This document shows positions 21,621-31,972 of a stretch of 64,000 nucleotides of DNA, piece by piece. A program made the position numbers and the translations under genes. Within the stretch, counting starts at the first letter, position 1; every line of letters begins with the position of its first letter. Source of the DNA: Paralithodes platypus. Lineage: Eukaryota > Arthropoda > Malacostraca > Decapoda > Lithodidae. A model generated the notes under the pieces. That model ran no database searches and was not told the origin of the DNA. It was given only the letters and a program-made list of their open reading frames with translations. The stretch lies in assembly GCA_032716605.1 (NCBI GenBank), contig JAVRFV010002325.1, positions 174,040 through 238,039 of the forward strand, given 5' to 3'.

Positions 21621-21836
21621 AACATGCACACCTCCGCCGACCTCCGAGCTGTCAACACCTCGCAGCTGCTCCCCGATAATGAGTTACCTTGTGTGAAGTT
21701 GATAGGAGTGTCTAAGTGTTGTCCCGGAAATTTATATGTGCATTTCAATAAGTAATTAGGTGTTTTATGAGCAATTCAGATTTAATTGGATATTCCAAGT
21801 AATTGAAAATATGGATTAAGTAAAACAGTTCCTGGA

Positions 21837-23009
21837 GTGAGATGGGATAGTGGGGCGATTGTTGTTTTTAGGCTGGCAGACGACCACCTCGCGATGGCGG
21901 GAAGGCGTGAAAGCCTAGCTGGGGATGAGGAGGATTATGAATTTGAAGGCTTTATCACCGAGGACAAGGATGATCAGTTGGCAAGTATGAAAAAACAATT
22001 AATGGGTCTTGTGAGATGGAGGGGAGTGATGGAAAATTGGAGGAAGGAGTTAGGGGCTAAAGTAGAAGTTTTGTCCGATATGTGTGGCGTTACTAGCGGG
22101 GTGGATAGGCCTAGGCCAGTAAGTGACAGCCTAGAGGCAGTGATGGCCAGAGTAGACGAGTTAGCGTCGGAAAATGTGGCACTCAAGGCTCAGCTTAAGG
22201 AATATGAGGGCCACCTGAGTGAGGAAGTAAAAGGAATTAGTGAGGTAAAAAATGAGTGGACAAGGGTAGAGAGTGCCACGATGGTAGCCCTTGAAGAAAT
22301 TGTGAAGGAGCAGAAGGAAGAGAGAGAAAAGGAAAAGAAAGAGTTTGAAAAAAATGTAGTGCAAGTTTTAAAGAAGAAAGAGAAGGTAGTGAGAGAGACA
22401 ATAGATAGAGGTAAGTGTGTAGTAATCTTTGGAGATGTGGAAGAGCACCTGGCAGATATGAAGGTAAGAAAGGAAAGGGATGTTGTGAAAGTCAAGGGGA
22501 TACTGGATTACTTAGACGAGGGTTATGGATGGGTAAAAGAACTGGAGGAGGTGAGAAGGTTAGGAATATATAAGAAGGGCGAGATGAGACCACTAAGAGT
22601 GGAACTAAAGTTTAGATCAACAGCAGAAGCAGTAGCCAATGTGAGCTGGAAATTAAATTCGACAGAGCTGAATCATATAAGGGTAAAAAAGGACCTAAGT
22701 GTAGAAGAACGAGAACAGTTAAGGGAACTCCAAGCTAAGGCTGATGAAGAGAATGGAAAGTTGTCTGAAGAGCAAAAGAAGAATTTTTTTTTTTGGAGAA
22801 TAAGGGAAGGGCAAGTAAGGAAGTGGTACATCAGGAGCCACCAAGAACCGAAAGTAAGAGGAGTGATAGGGAAAGAGACAGAGAGACAAGTACGAAGTCA
22901 AAGCAAGGAGACGGAGCGAGAGATAATGCAGGGAGCAGGGGACCGGAGAGAGAGCCAGGATGTGGTGGAGAGGGTGGAACAGAGGGAGAGAGAGGGGGGA
23001 GGAGAATAG
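21837..23009 (+). CDS. LINE ORF1: coiled coil plus RRM-like RNA-binding protein
   Basis: 390 codons without interruption. The N-terminal 90 residues are acidic. Residues about 95-185 are charged and heptad-like (coiled coil, rich in K/E). Residues about 190-300 resemble the RRM and C-terminal domain of L1/L2-type ORF1 proteins (CVVIFGDVEE, RLGIYKKGEMRPLRVEL, FFFWRIREGQVRKWYIR). The C-terminal tail is Arg/Glu-rich and low-complexity. Proteins of this type trimerise and bind the element RNA. The start at 21837 is the longest; an ATG at about 21894 (MAGRRES) may be the real one. The ORF is intact although the LINE lacks its polymerase core. Confidence 0.65.
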   Translation: MRWDSGAIVVFRLADDHLAMAGRRESLAGDEEDYEFEGFITEDKDDQLASMKKQLMGLVRWRGVMENWRKELGAKVEVLSDMCGVTSGVDRPRPVSDSLEAVMARVDELASENVALKAQLKEYEGHLSEEVKGISEVKNEWTRVESATMVALEEIVKEQKEEREKEKKEFEKNVVQVLKKKEKVVRETIDRGKCVVIFGDVEEHLADMKVRKERDVVKVKGILDYLDEGYGWVKELEEVRRLGIYKKGEMRPLRVELKFRSTAEAVANVSWKLNSTELNHIRVKKDLSVEEREQLRELQAKADEENGKLSEEQKKNFFFWRIREGQVRKWYIRSHQEPKVRGVIGKETERQVRSQSKETEREIMQGAGDRRESQDVVERVEQREREGGGE

Positions 23010-23109
23010 AATTAGTGGGGGAGGTGGAACTGGGTCAGGGAAGGGATTGAGGAGGAGGAGGTGAACCTGGTAGGAGGCAGAGAGGGAAGAGAAACAAGGA
23101 GGTGGATTC

Positions 23110-23892
23110 AAATATACTGTGCTACTACACTAATATAGATGGAATAAACAGTAAAAAGGTAGAGTTAGGATTTAGATAAAATATACGAATGGAGCACCAA
23201 GTGGAAAATGAAATTTAATATAAGTAAATGTCATGTGTTAAATATGGGAAGAAGTGTGAATAGACCAAATTGGGAGTACAGGATGGGAGATAATAAAATT
23301 AGCAAGGCCGAAAAAGAAAAAGATTTAGGGTTGATTATACAAGATAATTTGTCGCCAGAGAAACATATTAACAAGCTCTTTAGCGGAATGTATGCAATGG
23401 CCGGGAATATGAAAGTTGCTCTGAACTATTTGGATGAGACCATGGTAGCGAAAATTATGAAGAGTATGATTAGACCAAGATTGGAGTATGCAGCAGTGGT
23501 GTGGTCCCCGCATCTAAAGAAGCATATTCACAAGTTAGAAAGAATCCAGAGAGCAGTCACTAGATTGGTTCCAAGTCTCAGAGAACTGCCATATGAAGGG
23601 AGGCTAGACAAATTAAATCTACCGAGTCTAAAAGAGAGGAGAGAGGGGAGACATGATAATGATGTACAAATGTACCCGGGGGCTGGAGAGGCTGGATAGG
23701 GAGGATATATTAATTATGGATACAGGAATAACTAGAGGCCACAGCTACAAAGTAAAAAGACCTACCTGCAAGAACGATATCAGGAAGTTTAGCTTCCCCT
23801 ATAGATGTATTGACAAATGGAATGGGCTGGAGGAGGAGGTGGTAGGGGCAAGGAACATCCATATTTTCAAGAAAAAATTGGATAAAAAGTAG
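23110..23892 (+). pseudogene. LINE ORF2 remnant: endonuclease N-terminus fused to RT C-terminus
   Basis: The sequence starts like a nuclease (YYTNIDGINSKKVEL) and jumps at about 23170 to the RT thumb region (WSTKWKMKFNISKCHVLNMG). It continues through DLGLIIQDNLSPEKHI, YAAVVWSPHLKKHIHKLERIQ and, after a frameshift near 23650, WNGLEEEVV to 23890. Most of the nuclease and the catalytic RT core are missing. It cannot be autonomous. Confidence 0.75.
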
Positions 23893-23975
23893 ACTGAGAG
23901 ACGGGACAACACGAGCTTAGCTCAACTCCTGTAAACTACAATTAGGTAAATACAATTAGGCAATTAGGTAAATAC

Positions 23976-25184
23976 ATGCCCAGGGACCAATACCGGCAAA
24001 TTCTCAAGTGCTTGCACTTTGTCGACAACACTGCCGCACACGGAGCTGACAAGCTTTGGAAAATCCGGCCATTCCTGAACTCCCTCCTGACCAGGTATCG
24101 CCGGTTTTTCAAACCTTTTCAGAATGTTGTGATCGATGAGTCCTTGATCCTCTTCCGTGGACGTCTCTCTTTCAGGCAGTACATTCCGTCGAAGCGTCAC
24201 CGCTTCGGGATCAAGTTCTTTGTACTGTGTGACTGCGAGACAGGATACGTGCTGGACCTCATCATCTACACCGCTACTGATGTGGACATTCCAAACGACT
24301 TACTGGGTCTTTCAGGGGCGGTTGTGAAGACACTGATGGAGCCGTATCTGGATGCCAACCGTATCTTGTACAGCGACAATTTCTACACCTCTCCTCTCCT
24401 TGCCAGGTATCTCCTTGCAAGGAGCACGGGAAGCTGTGGAACTGTCAGGGCAAACAGGAAACACTGGCCCAAGTTTCATGCTACACAGAAAGGAGACATC
24501 TTCCGGAAGAAGAGCAGCAGTGACAGTATACTGGCTATTTGTTGGCATGACACAAAGCCAGTCAATGTCCTCTCCACCTTCCACAAGTCCACAATGCGAG
24601 ATAGCGGGAAGAAGAGATACCACATGGACCCTGTCACCCGCGAGAAGCATCTAGTCCCTATCTCCAAACCTGACCTTGTTATGGACTACAACATAAACAT
24701 GCGGTTGGTGGATAAGAGTGACATGCAAATCACTGCTGTTGACTGCTTCAGGAAGATGTGTAAGTGGTATAAGAAGGTGGTACTCCATCTTCTTGATGTC
24801 ACTATCCTGAACGCGTACAACCTGTGGATGACGCGGACAGGAAGGAAGAGCTCGGTAAGGCTGTTCGCGAAGGAAATCATCGACTCCATCTTCAGGAAGC
24901 ACGGAACCACACGTATGCTACCACCTCCGAGGCCGATCGTGAATATGCCTGCCCGCCTTGAGAGCCGGGACTACTTCTCGACCCAGATGCTTGTGTTTTG
25001 CCCCCGCTCAGCATCACAAATCGCAGCCAACCGGAAGCACGGACTGAAGCAGTGCCACGTCTGCAGACATACAACAAGGAGGAACCAAATCAGGAAGGAA
25101 ACTACGTTCATGTGTAGTTATTGTAATGTGGGACTATGCGCTTCTCCATGTTACACAGAGTACCACACACTGGAACACTTCTAG
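23976..25184 (+). pseudogene. piggyBac transposase, exon 2 (3' part): DDE domain and C-terminal zinc domain
   Basis: 402 codons in one frame to a natural stop. DDE catalytic residues are identifiable by context: D54 (VVIDESLILFRG), D134 (LYSDNFYTSP) and D246 (NMRLVDKSDMQ). The usual MGGVD of PGBD proteins reads MRLVD here. The C-terminal cysteine-rich domain (CHVCRHTTRRNQ ... MCSYCNVGLC..C) is complete; in the family it binds the transposon ends. The segment is intact, but the gene as a whole is split by the LINE at 21620-23975 and frameshifted near 21460, so no full protein can be made from this copy. Related active copies elsewhere could still move it through its TTAA ends. Confidence 0.85.
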
Positions 25185-25665
25185 ACCTCTTCCAAGACCT
25201 CCTCCTCCTCTAGACCTCTTGCCAATCATTCATAAGTTCATGCAATCATTCATTCATCTATTTCAAACTACCTCATGAATTCATGTCATTCAATCATTCA
25301 TATGGTGGAATAGCACACTACCCAAACACAAGTGCATTCATCATCATCAGCAACATCACCCATTACATCCATAAGTTTCTAATCTCATCCATCCATCTGC
25401 TTCTTGGTCTACCTCATACATCCATGTCATTTGTCTACCTCAATCATATAACTGCCTTTTATCTACCTCAATCCTATAACTGCCTTTTCTACCTCAATGA
25501 AATGTGGATTACACCTCCTGGGAACACCACAAAAAAAAAAATGAGTCATCAACACTACCCCATAGGGTGATTTGGAAATGTGTTGAAATAATATTATTTA
25601 TAAAACAAAACAAAAATTCCTGCAAAGCAAGCGAAACAGAGAGAGAGAGTGAAAATGCACGCCTA
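25185..25665. other. 3' flank of the transposase gene
   Basis: No ORF of note; CATTCAT-rich low-complexity. It lies inside the piggyBac element. Confidence 0.5.
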
Positions 25666-26570
<905 letters not shown>

Positions 26571-26805
26571 GGTAGCTTGTAAGGAATGAAATTTATTAGT
26601 GATAAATGAAAGAGAATACAGAAACTGAACTGAAAATAGAGTGAAAAAGATATAATAATACAGAAATATTACAAGCAAATAAAGAAAGAGGGATTAGAGA
26701 AAAGAATAATGAGAATTACATATACGAAAGGGAGAAATATAGAGAAGAGAGACAGGGAGGAAGGGAGACAGCGCGTACGAAGGAGAAGGGAGGAGAGAGA
26801 GAGAA

Positions 26806-27115
<310 letters not shown>

Positions 27116-27435
27116 GAAATAAGAGGGCTTACCGAAGGAATAATAGACGCGCGTGAGGCCGAAGTCAGGACAAAGCGAACGCATCCGAACGCGCCTGGGA
27201 AATAGACCAAAAAGTAGCCTCCCTTCCTCACCTCCTCCCACCCTCCACACTCGCTCACTTCATTCAGAATAGACTTCTATGGGGAGACGGAGAGTTGTTC
27301 GTTCCAAAAATTATCGTTTCGTTCCGATTGGAGCCATAGTTACGGCGCTAGGGCGAGTGAAAGTGAGCGAATATTTCGGGATTGTGCCCGCTGGGCGGCT
27401 CGGTGTAAAATACCGCCTAGCCCGCCAATAAGGTG
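27116..27435 (+). other. Right end region of the piggyBac transposon
   Basis: GC-balanced, no ORF. It leads into the CCCGCCAATAAGGTG terminus before TTAA. Confidence 0.6.
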
Positions 27436-27498
27436 TTAAGGTAATCTTATATAGCTTTAAAATACAAGCCATTTAAAATATTGGATTTACATGCTAAT

Positions 27499-27783
27499 GA
27501 AATTATATATCAAAAGATATAATTTAGTGACAAAGTATTGGCTCTAATATCACTGTAAATTATATATCAAAAGATATAATTTAGTGACAAAGTATTGGCT
27601 CTAATATCACTGTAAATTATATATCAAAAGATATAATTTAGTGACAAAGTATTGGCTCTAATATCACTGTAAATTATATATCAAAAGATATAATTTAGTG
27701 ACAAAGTATTGGCTCTAATATCACTCTAAATTATATATCAAAAGATATAATTTAGTGACAAAGTATTGGCTCTAATATCACTC
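27499..27783 (+). repeat. Minisatellite, 57-bp unit, 5 copies
   Basis: Units start at 27499, 27556, 27613, 27670 and 27727. Each contains the inverted pair TTATATATC and GATATAA. Confidence 0.95.
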
Positions 27784-28302
27784 TAAATTAAGAAAACTTA
27801 TGGTGAGTTATGTGAGTGTGATAGCTACACTCTACTGTGTATGACATGCATGAGGGAAGACAGCAGCGAGAACAATGTCCAAGCAGTCTCAAAGAGGATG
27901 TTCTAAGTCTTAGTCAGTTCAGTCGCAAAATGTAAACACAGAAAAAAGCTCCCACTTGTCTATAATAATATTCTAAAGCTATAACGAGGGTACAAATATG
28001 TGCAGGACCCAATAACACTATAAAAACTACTTATACAAACCATGGTTCATGAGTAGACCACCAGTTTGAAGCTTATAGGATACAGTTTAATATATTGGTA
28101 TTACTAAACATACTGTACCTACAAAACTAAACATACTCCACTTCACTAAAACAAATATTTCAGAAAAAAAAAAAAAAAAAAACACAGGTGTAATGAAATA
28201 AGCACTAATATATTTCCAAGAATATGTAGACCTATTCCTGTTTCAATAAACTTAGAAGGAAAATCATCTGATACTTAACTTTTGTATCAGTAGAACAAAT
28301 GA
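27784..28302. other. No gene recognised
   Basis: AT-rich spacer with an A18 run near 28165. Confidence 0.5.
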
Positions 28303-29620
28303 TCTATCATCTATCTATTGCCTGACGCCATGATCCCCGAAGGGGTGGCCACGAACGAAACGCCCCCATGCACCTCTGTCCCCAGTCAGTCGAGGCCCCT
28401 CCTCCCAAGCAACACTACCTTCATTCATATACTTCTTCACTCCATCCTTCCACCTCTCCCTCTCGTACACCCTCTTAGTCATTCTCTCGCTTCCTATACG
28501 ATCCATATGGCCGAACTATCTCAAGGTGTTCCTTTTCACACTTTCCAGCACATCTACCTCCACACCCCACCTCCCTCTTATTTCCACATTCGTCTGTCTA
28601 TCCCTCCATGTAACTCCGCACGCACTTCTCAAGTAACTCATTTCCATCCCTCTCACACTTAGTCTGAGTTTCTCCACCAACGTCCATGCTTCACTTCCGT
28701 AAGTCAATGTCGGGATTACCACACTGTCATGCAAGGACTTCTTCACTTCCATACTGACCATCCTATTTCTTGTTACTGCTTTCAGCGTTCCTACAACCCT
28801 CTCCCGCACTTCTTCATCCATACTCTCATCTTTATTCAGCACAGTGCCCAGATACTTAAATGAGCTGACAATCTCCATAGCCTGACCGTTCAACTTCACC
28901 TCACACTCTATGGCTTCACCTCTTCCGAAGACCATAACCTTGCTCTTCCCCGCATTTACCTTCAGATTCCGTTTTTCGCACACTGTTCCAAACATATTTA
29001 CCAGACCCTGCAACTCCCATTCATTATCGCTCATCAGAACTGTATCATCAGCAAACAGCAGTACAGGTAGCATCCACTCATTTCCCTCCCTTATCAGCGA
29101 TACACCAACATCCACTACTCTTTCTTGTATTTCTTTCATGACTCCATCCATATATACATTAAACAACCACAGGGACATCACACACACCCCTGTTTCAACC
29201 CAATATTTAGATAAAAGAACTCGCTCTGCTCATTCTCCACACGTACTGCCGCCTTTGCACCCTCATGCATGCTCTTCACTGCTTTCAGCAACTTGCCATC
29301 TACTCCGTATATTCTAAGTACTTTCAACATACCTTCTCTATCCACTTCTCCAAGTCCATAAAGGTAACATACAGCTTTTGTTGCTTCTCCAGAGATTTCT
29401 CCACAACACATTTCAGGGTAAAAATCTGATCTATACATCCTCTTCCCTTCCTAAACCCGCCCTGCTTGTTACATATACATTTTTCCGTTCTCGCTCTCAC
29501 TCTCTCAATCACTACCCTACTGTACACCTTCCCTACTACGCTTAGAAGACACATTCCTCGGTGGTTACCACACACTCCTCTTTACCCATATACTGTATAG
29601 GGGGACTATTATGCCTGTCT
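28303..29620 (-). mobile_element. LINE family C, 5'-truncated, (GATA)n tail
   Basis: Carries an RT related to that at 42738-43847. RT pieces read CGNHRGMCLLSVVGKVY, GGFRKGRGCIDQ, then GLKQGCV and VLLFADDTVLMS, in three frames (breaks near 29330, 29185 and 28515). The 3' tail is the ATCT run just right of 28303. RTE-like clade is possible; I cannot decide by eye. Confidence 0.85.
28315..29600 (-). pseudogene. Reverse transcriptase pseudogene of LINE C
   Basis: Fragments in order: fingers (29575-29324), palm with GLKQGC (29438-29178), FADD active site and thumb to the conserved WRDRQTN (29187-28516), and the C-terminal end (28506-28315, ...GHPFGDHGVRQ). Compared with the copy at 42738-43847 it has lost short segments and gained at least three frameshifts. 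The C-terminal motif LRWFGHMERM is absent here because of a frame break. It is non-functional. Confidence 0.8.
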
Positions 29621-29931
29621 TCCTCTTTCAAGTGAACTTGACAAGTGAAGCATCCCTCAACAGGCTTACCTGGAATGCCGCCATTAGGACAAGATACTGA
29701 AACTGCACGTATGTGTGGAGCCCTCAGTCTTAAAATGTTATGTATGTATGTCTTCCAGTCATCAGGTAACAAGACTAATATGGTCATGACAGATAATTTA
29801 ACCTTAAATAACTTAGTATTAAAAATTCCGTACAATGTCTGTGTGGAGTAGGTTCAGCCTGTAATTATGTGGAAATATTAGGCTAATTGTTTTAACATTT
29901 TCTGATAAATATTACTTGAACTATCACTTAC
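29621..29931. other. Intronic sequence of the Fat-like gene
   Basis: No element recognised. The intron begins at the donor 29931-29930 on the minus strand. Confidence 0.5.
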
Positions 29932-30369
29932 CTGTTACAAATATATGTGCAGTTGAGGAGAGTGGTGGGGTGCCCTTATCAATGGCTTGAACCAAGAAGT
30001 GATGTAGAGTAGCTGTCTCCCTGTCCAGCCCCTGCTTCAGTATAAGAACCCCCGTAGTGCTGTCCATGTAAAAATTTACCGGGAGGCTTCCGTTGAGTCC
30101 CATGAGACGATAGCTGACACCAGCATTGGGCCCCGTGTCCCGGTCCGAGGTTGTGACAGTCAAGATTTCCGTGGCGATGGCAGTGGCCTCGGAGACGGAG
30201 ATGTTGTAGAAGTGTCGGGGGAAGGCGCGAGGGTTATCATTGACGTCCATCACCTGTACGGACACCACCACCTCTGCCCACTTGCCGGAGTAACTGTTCG
30301 TTGCTCGCACCGTCAGCTGGTATGCTTTTTGATGCTCGTAGTCCAGTTCGTCCTGAACGCGGATGAGGC
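29932..30369 (-). CDS. Fat-like cadherin exon: end of one cadherin repeat plus a full next repeat
   Basis: 438 nt between a CAG acceptor (30371-30370) and a GTAAGT donor (29931 leftwards), phase 1 on both sides. The protein shows the end of a repeat (GLIRVQDELDYE, YQLTVRATNSYSG), the calcium-binding linker MDVNDNPRAF, then a repeat with SEATAIATEILTV, SDRDTGPNAGVSYR, MDSTTGVLILKQGLDRE and AIDKGTPPLS. The order and unusual residues match the corresponding repeats of FAT1-type proteins (SEAS.IGT, NRGISYQMFGN, HVDSSTGLIS). Such proteins are giant single-pass adhesion molecules of epithelia. The exon is intact. No downstream cadherin exon was found on its 3' side within this window. Confidence 0.9.
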
Positions 30370-30388
30370 CTGAAGTGAAAGAGTAGAA

Positions 30389-31348
30389 TTATGGTTAACC
30401 CTTACAGTACTGGTGACGTATTATGGTTAACCCTTACAGTACTGGTGACGTATTATGGTTAACCCTTACAGTACTGGTGACGTATTATGGTTAACCCTTA
30501 CAGTACTGGTGACGTATTATGGTTAACCCTTACAGTACCGGTGACGTATTATGGTTAACCCTTACAGTACTGGTGACGTATTATGGTTAACCCTTACAGT
30601 ACTGGTGACGTATTATGGTTAACCCTTACAGTACCGGTGACGTATTATGGTTAACCCTTACAGTACTGGTGACGTATTATGGTTAACCCTTACAGTACTG
30701 GTGACGTATTATGGTTAACCCTTACAGTACTGGTGACGTATTATGGTTAACCCTTACAGTACTGGTGACGTATTATGGTTAACCCTTACAGTACTGGTGA
30801 CGTATTATGGTTAACCCTTACAGTACTGGTGACGTATTATGGTTAACCCTTACAGTACTGGTGACGTATTATGGTTAACCCTTACAGTACCGGTGACGTA
30901 TTATGGTTAACCCTTACAGTACTGGTGACGTATTATGGTTAACCCTTACAGTACTGGTGACGTATTATGGTTAACCCTTACAGTACCGGTGACGTATTAT
31001 GGTTAACCCTTACAGTACCGGTGACGTATTATGGTTAACCCTTACAGTACCGGTGACGTATTATGGTTAACCCTTACAGTACTGGTGACGTATTATGGTT
31101 AACCCTTACAGTACTGGTGACGTATTATGGTTAACCCTTACAGTACCGGTGACGTATTATGGTTAACCCTTACAGTACCGGTGACGTATTATGGTTAACC
31201 CTTACAGTACCGGTGACGTATTATGGTTAACCCTTACAGTACTGGTGACGTATTATGGTTAACCCTTACAGTACTGGTGACGTATTATGGTTAACCCTTA
31301 CAGTACCGGTGACGTATTATGGTTAACCCTTACAGTACTGGTGACGTA
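30389..31348 (+). repeat. Minisatellite, 32-bp unit, 30 copies, derived from a MITE end
   Basis: Units of TTATGGTTAACCCTTACAGT followed by AC(T/C)GGTGACGTA. The T/C variant is scattered through the array. The last unit runs straight into the body of a family E MITE. The array begins 20 bp inside the intron upstream of the exon at 30369. Confidence 0.95.
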
Positions 31349-31640
31349 TTTTTGCTTTTATTTCAGCTACATTTAGACGATTTTATGAAGCTTAGAGAGG
31401 ATATATGGTAGCTAAAAGGATTATTATGTTCTCTCCACTAACCAACTTTACTCCTAAACTCGATTAATGAAATTAACAAACATATGTGGCAGTCCGGGGA
31501 TTCGAACCCAGGACGCTCACACCGAAAATTAACACACCTATGCATTGCACCACAAAGACAGTTTAGTTCTTAACCTCTTAATGGGTATACGTCCTTCTTA
31601 AGCTGAATAAAATTGTCTAATTGTACCTGCTGAACTGAAG
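31349..31640 (+). mobile_element. Family E MITE body, interrupted by a tRNA-like SINE fragment
   Basis: Left half (CAGCTACATTTAGACGATTT) at 31365-31384 and right half (CTTAAGCTGAATAAAATTGT) at 31597-31616 are the family E internal arms. Between them, at 31485-31570 on the minus strand, is a tRNA-derived fragment with GGTTCGAATCC. Confidence 0.6.
31485..31570 (-). repeat. tRNA-derived SINE fragment
   Basis: Minus strand carries TGGTGCAATGC (A-box-like) and GGTTCGAATCC (B box), ending GACTGCCACA and a TTAATTTCATT tail. The stems do not make a sound tRNA, so it is not called a tRNA gene. Confidence 0.55.
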
Positions 31641-31972
31641 GAAGCTATTGTAACCCCTCTATTCAAGAAAGGAAATAAACTAGAAGTTGGTAACTACAGA
31701 CCAGTTAGCATATTATGTATTGTATCTAAAAATCCTTGAAAGAGCGGTATACACCCAAATTGAACACTACCTCAAACAAAATGATCTATTCTATAAGTTT
31801 CAATCAGGTTTCAGATGCATGTACTCGACAGACTCCTGTCTCATCCACTTAACGGATCACATTCGTAAAGAAATGTCTAAAGGTAACTACACCGGTATGG
31901 TTCTTCTTGATCTACAAAAAGCGTTTGACACAGTAGACCATGATATCCTATGTAATAAACTACAAGCAATCT
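31641..31972 (+). pseudogene. Reverse transcriptase, N-terminal part (split LINE)
   Basis: Motifs: NYRPVSILC (with one frameshift near 31715-31730), [14 protein letters not shown] and [24 protein letters not shown]. The next residues in this family (GIGS..WF.SYLSGR) are found at 34975, after a 3-kb insertion. The remaining frame runs directly into the inserted LINE. Confidence 0.8.

Larger units (their letters stand above)
21620..23975 (+). mobile_element. CR1/L2-like LINE with internal deletion, inserted in the transposase
   Basis: The flanks rejoin into one transposase frame (NMY then MPRDQYRQIL), so everything between is an insertion. It holds ORF1 (21837-23009), the first codons of an endonuclease (about 23115-23165), an abrupt join near 23170-23180, and the C-terminal RT region to 23890. 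The tail repeats AATTAGGTAAATACA, a simple tail typical of CR1/L2-like LINEs. Exact target duplication is not clear. Confidence 0.75.

Noticed and set aside
30389..31348. Regularly spaced repeat resembling a CRISPR array
   Set aside because: Units are head to tail with no unique spacers, the genome is eukaryotic, and the unit derives from a MITE end.
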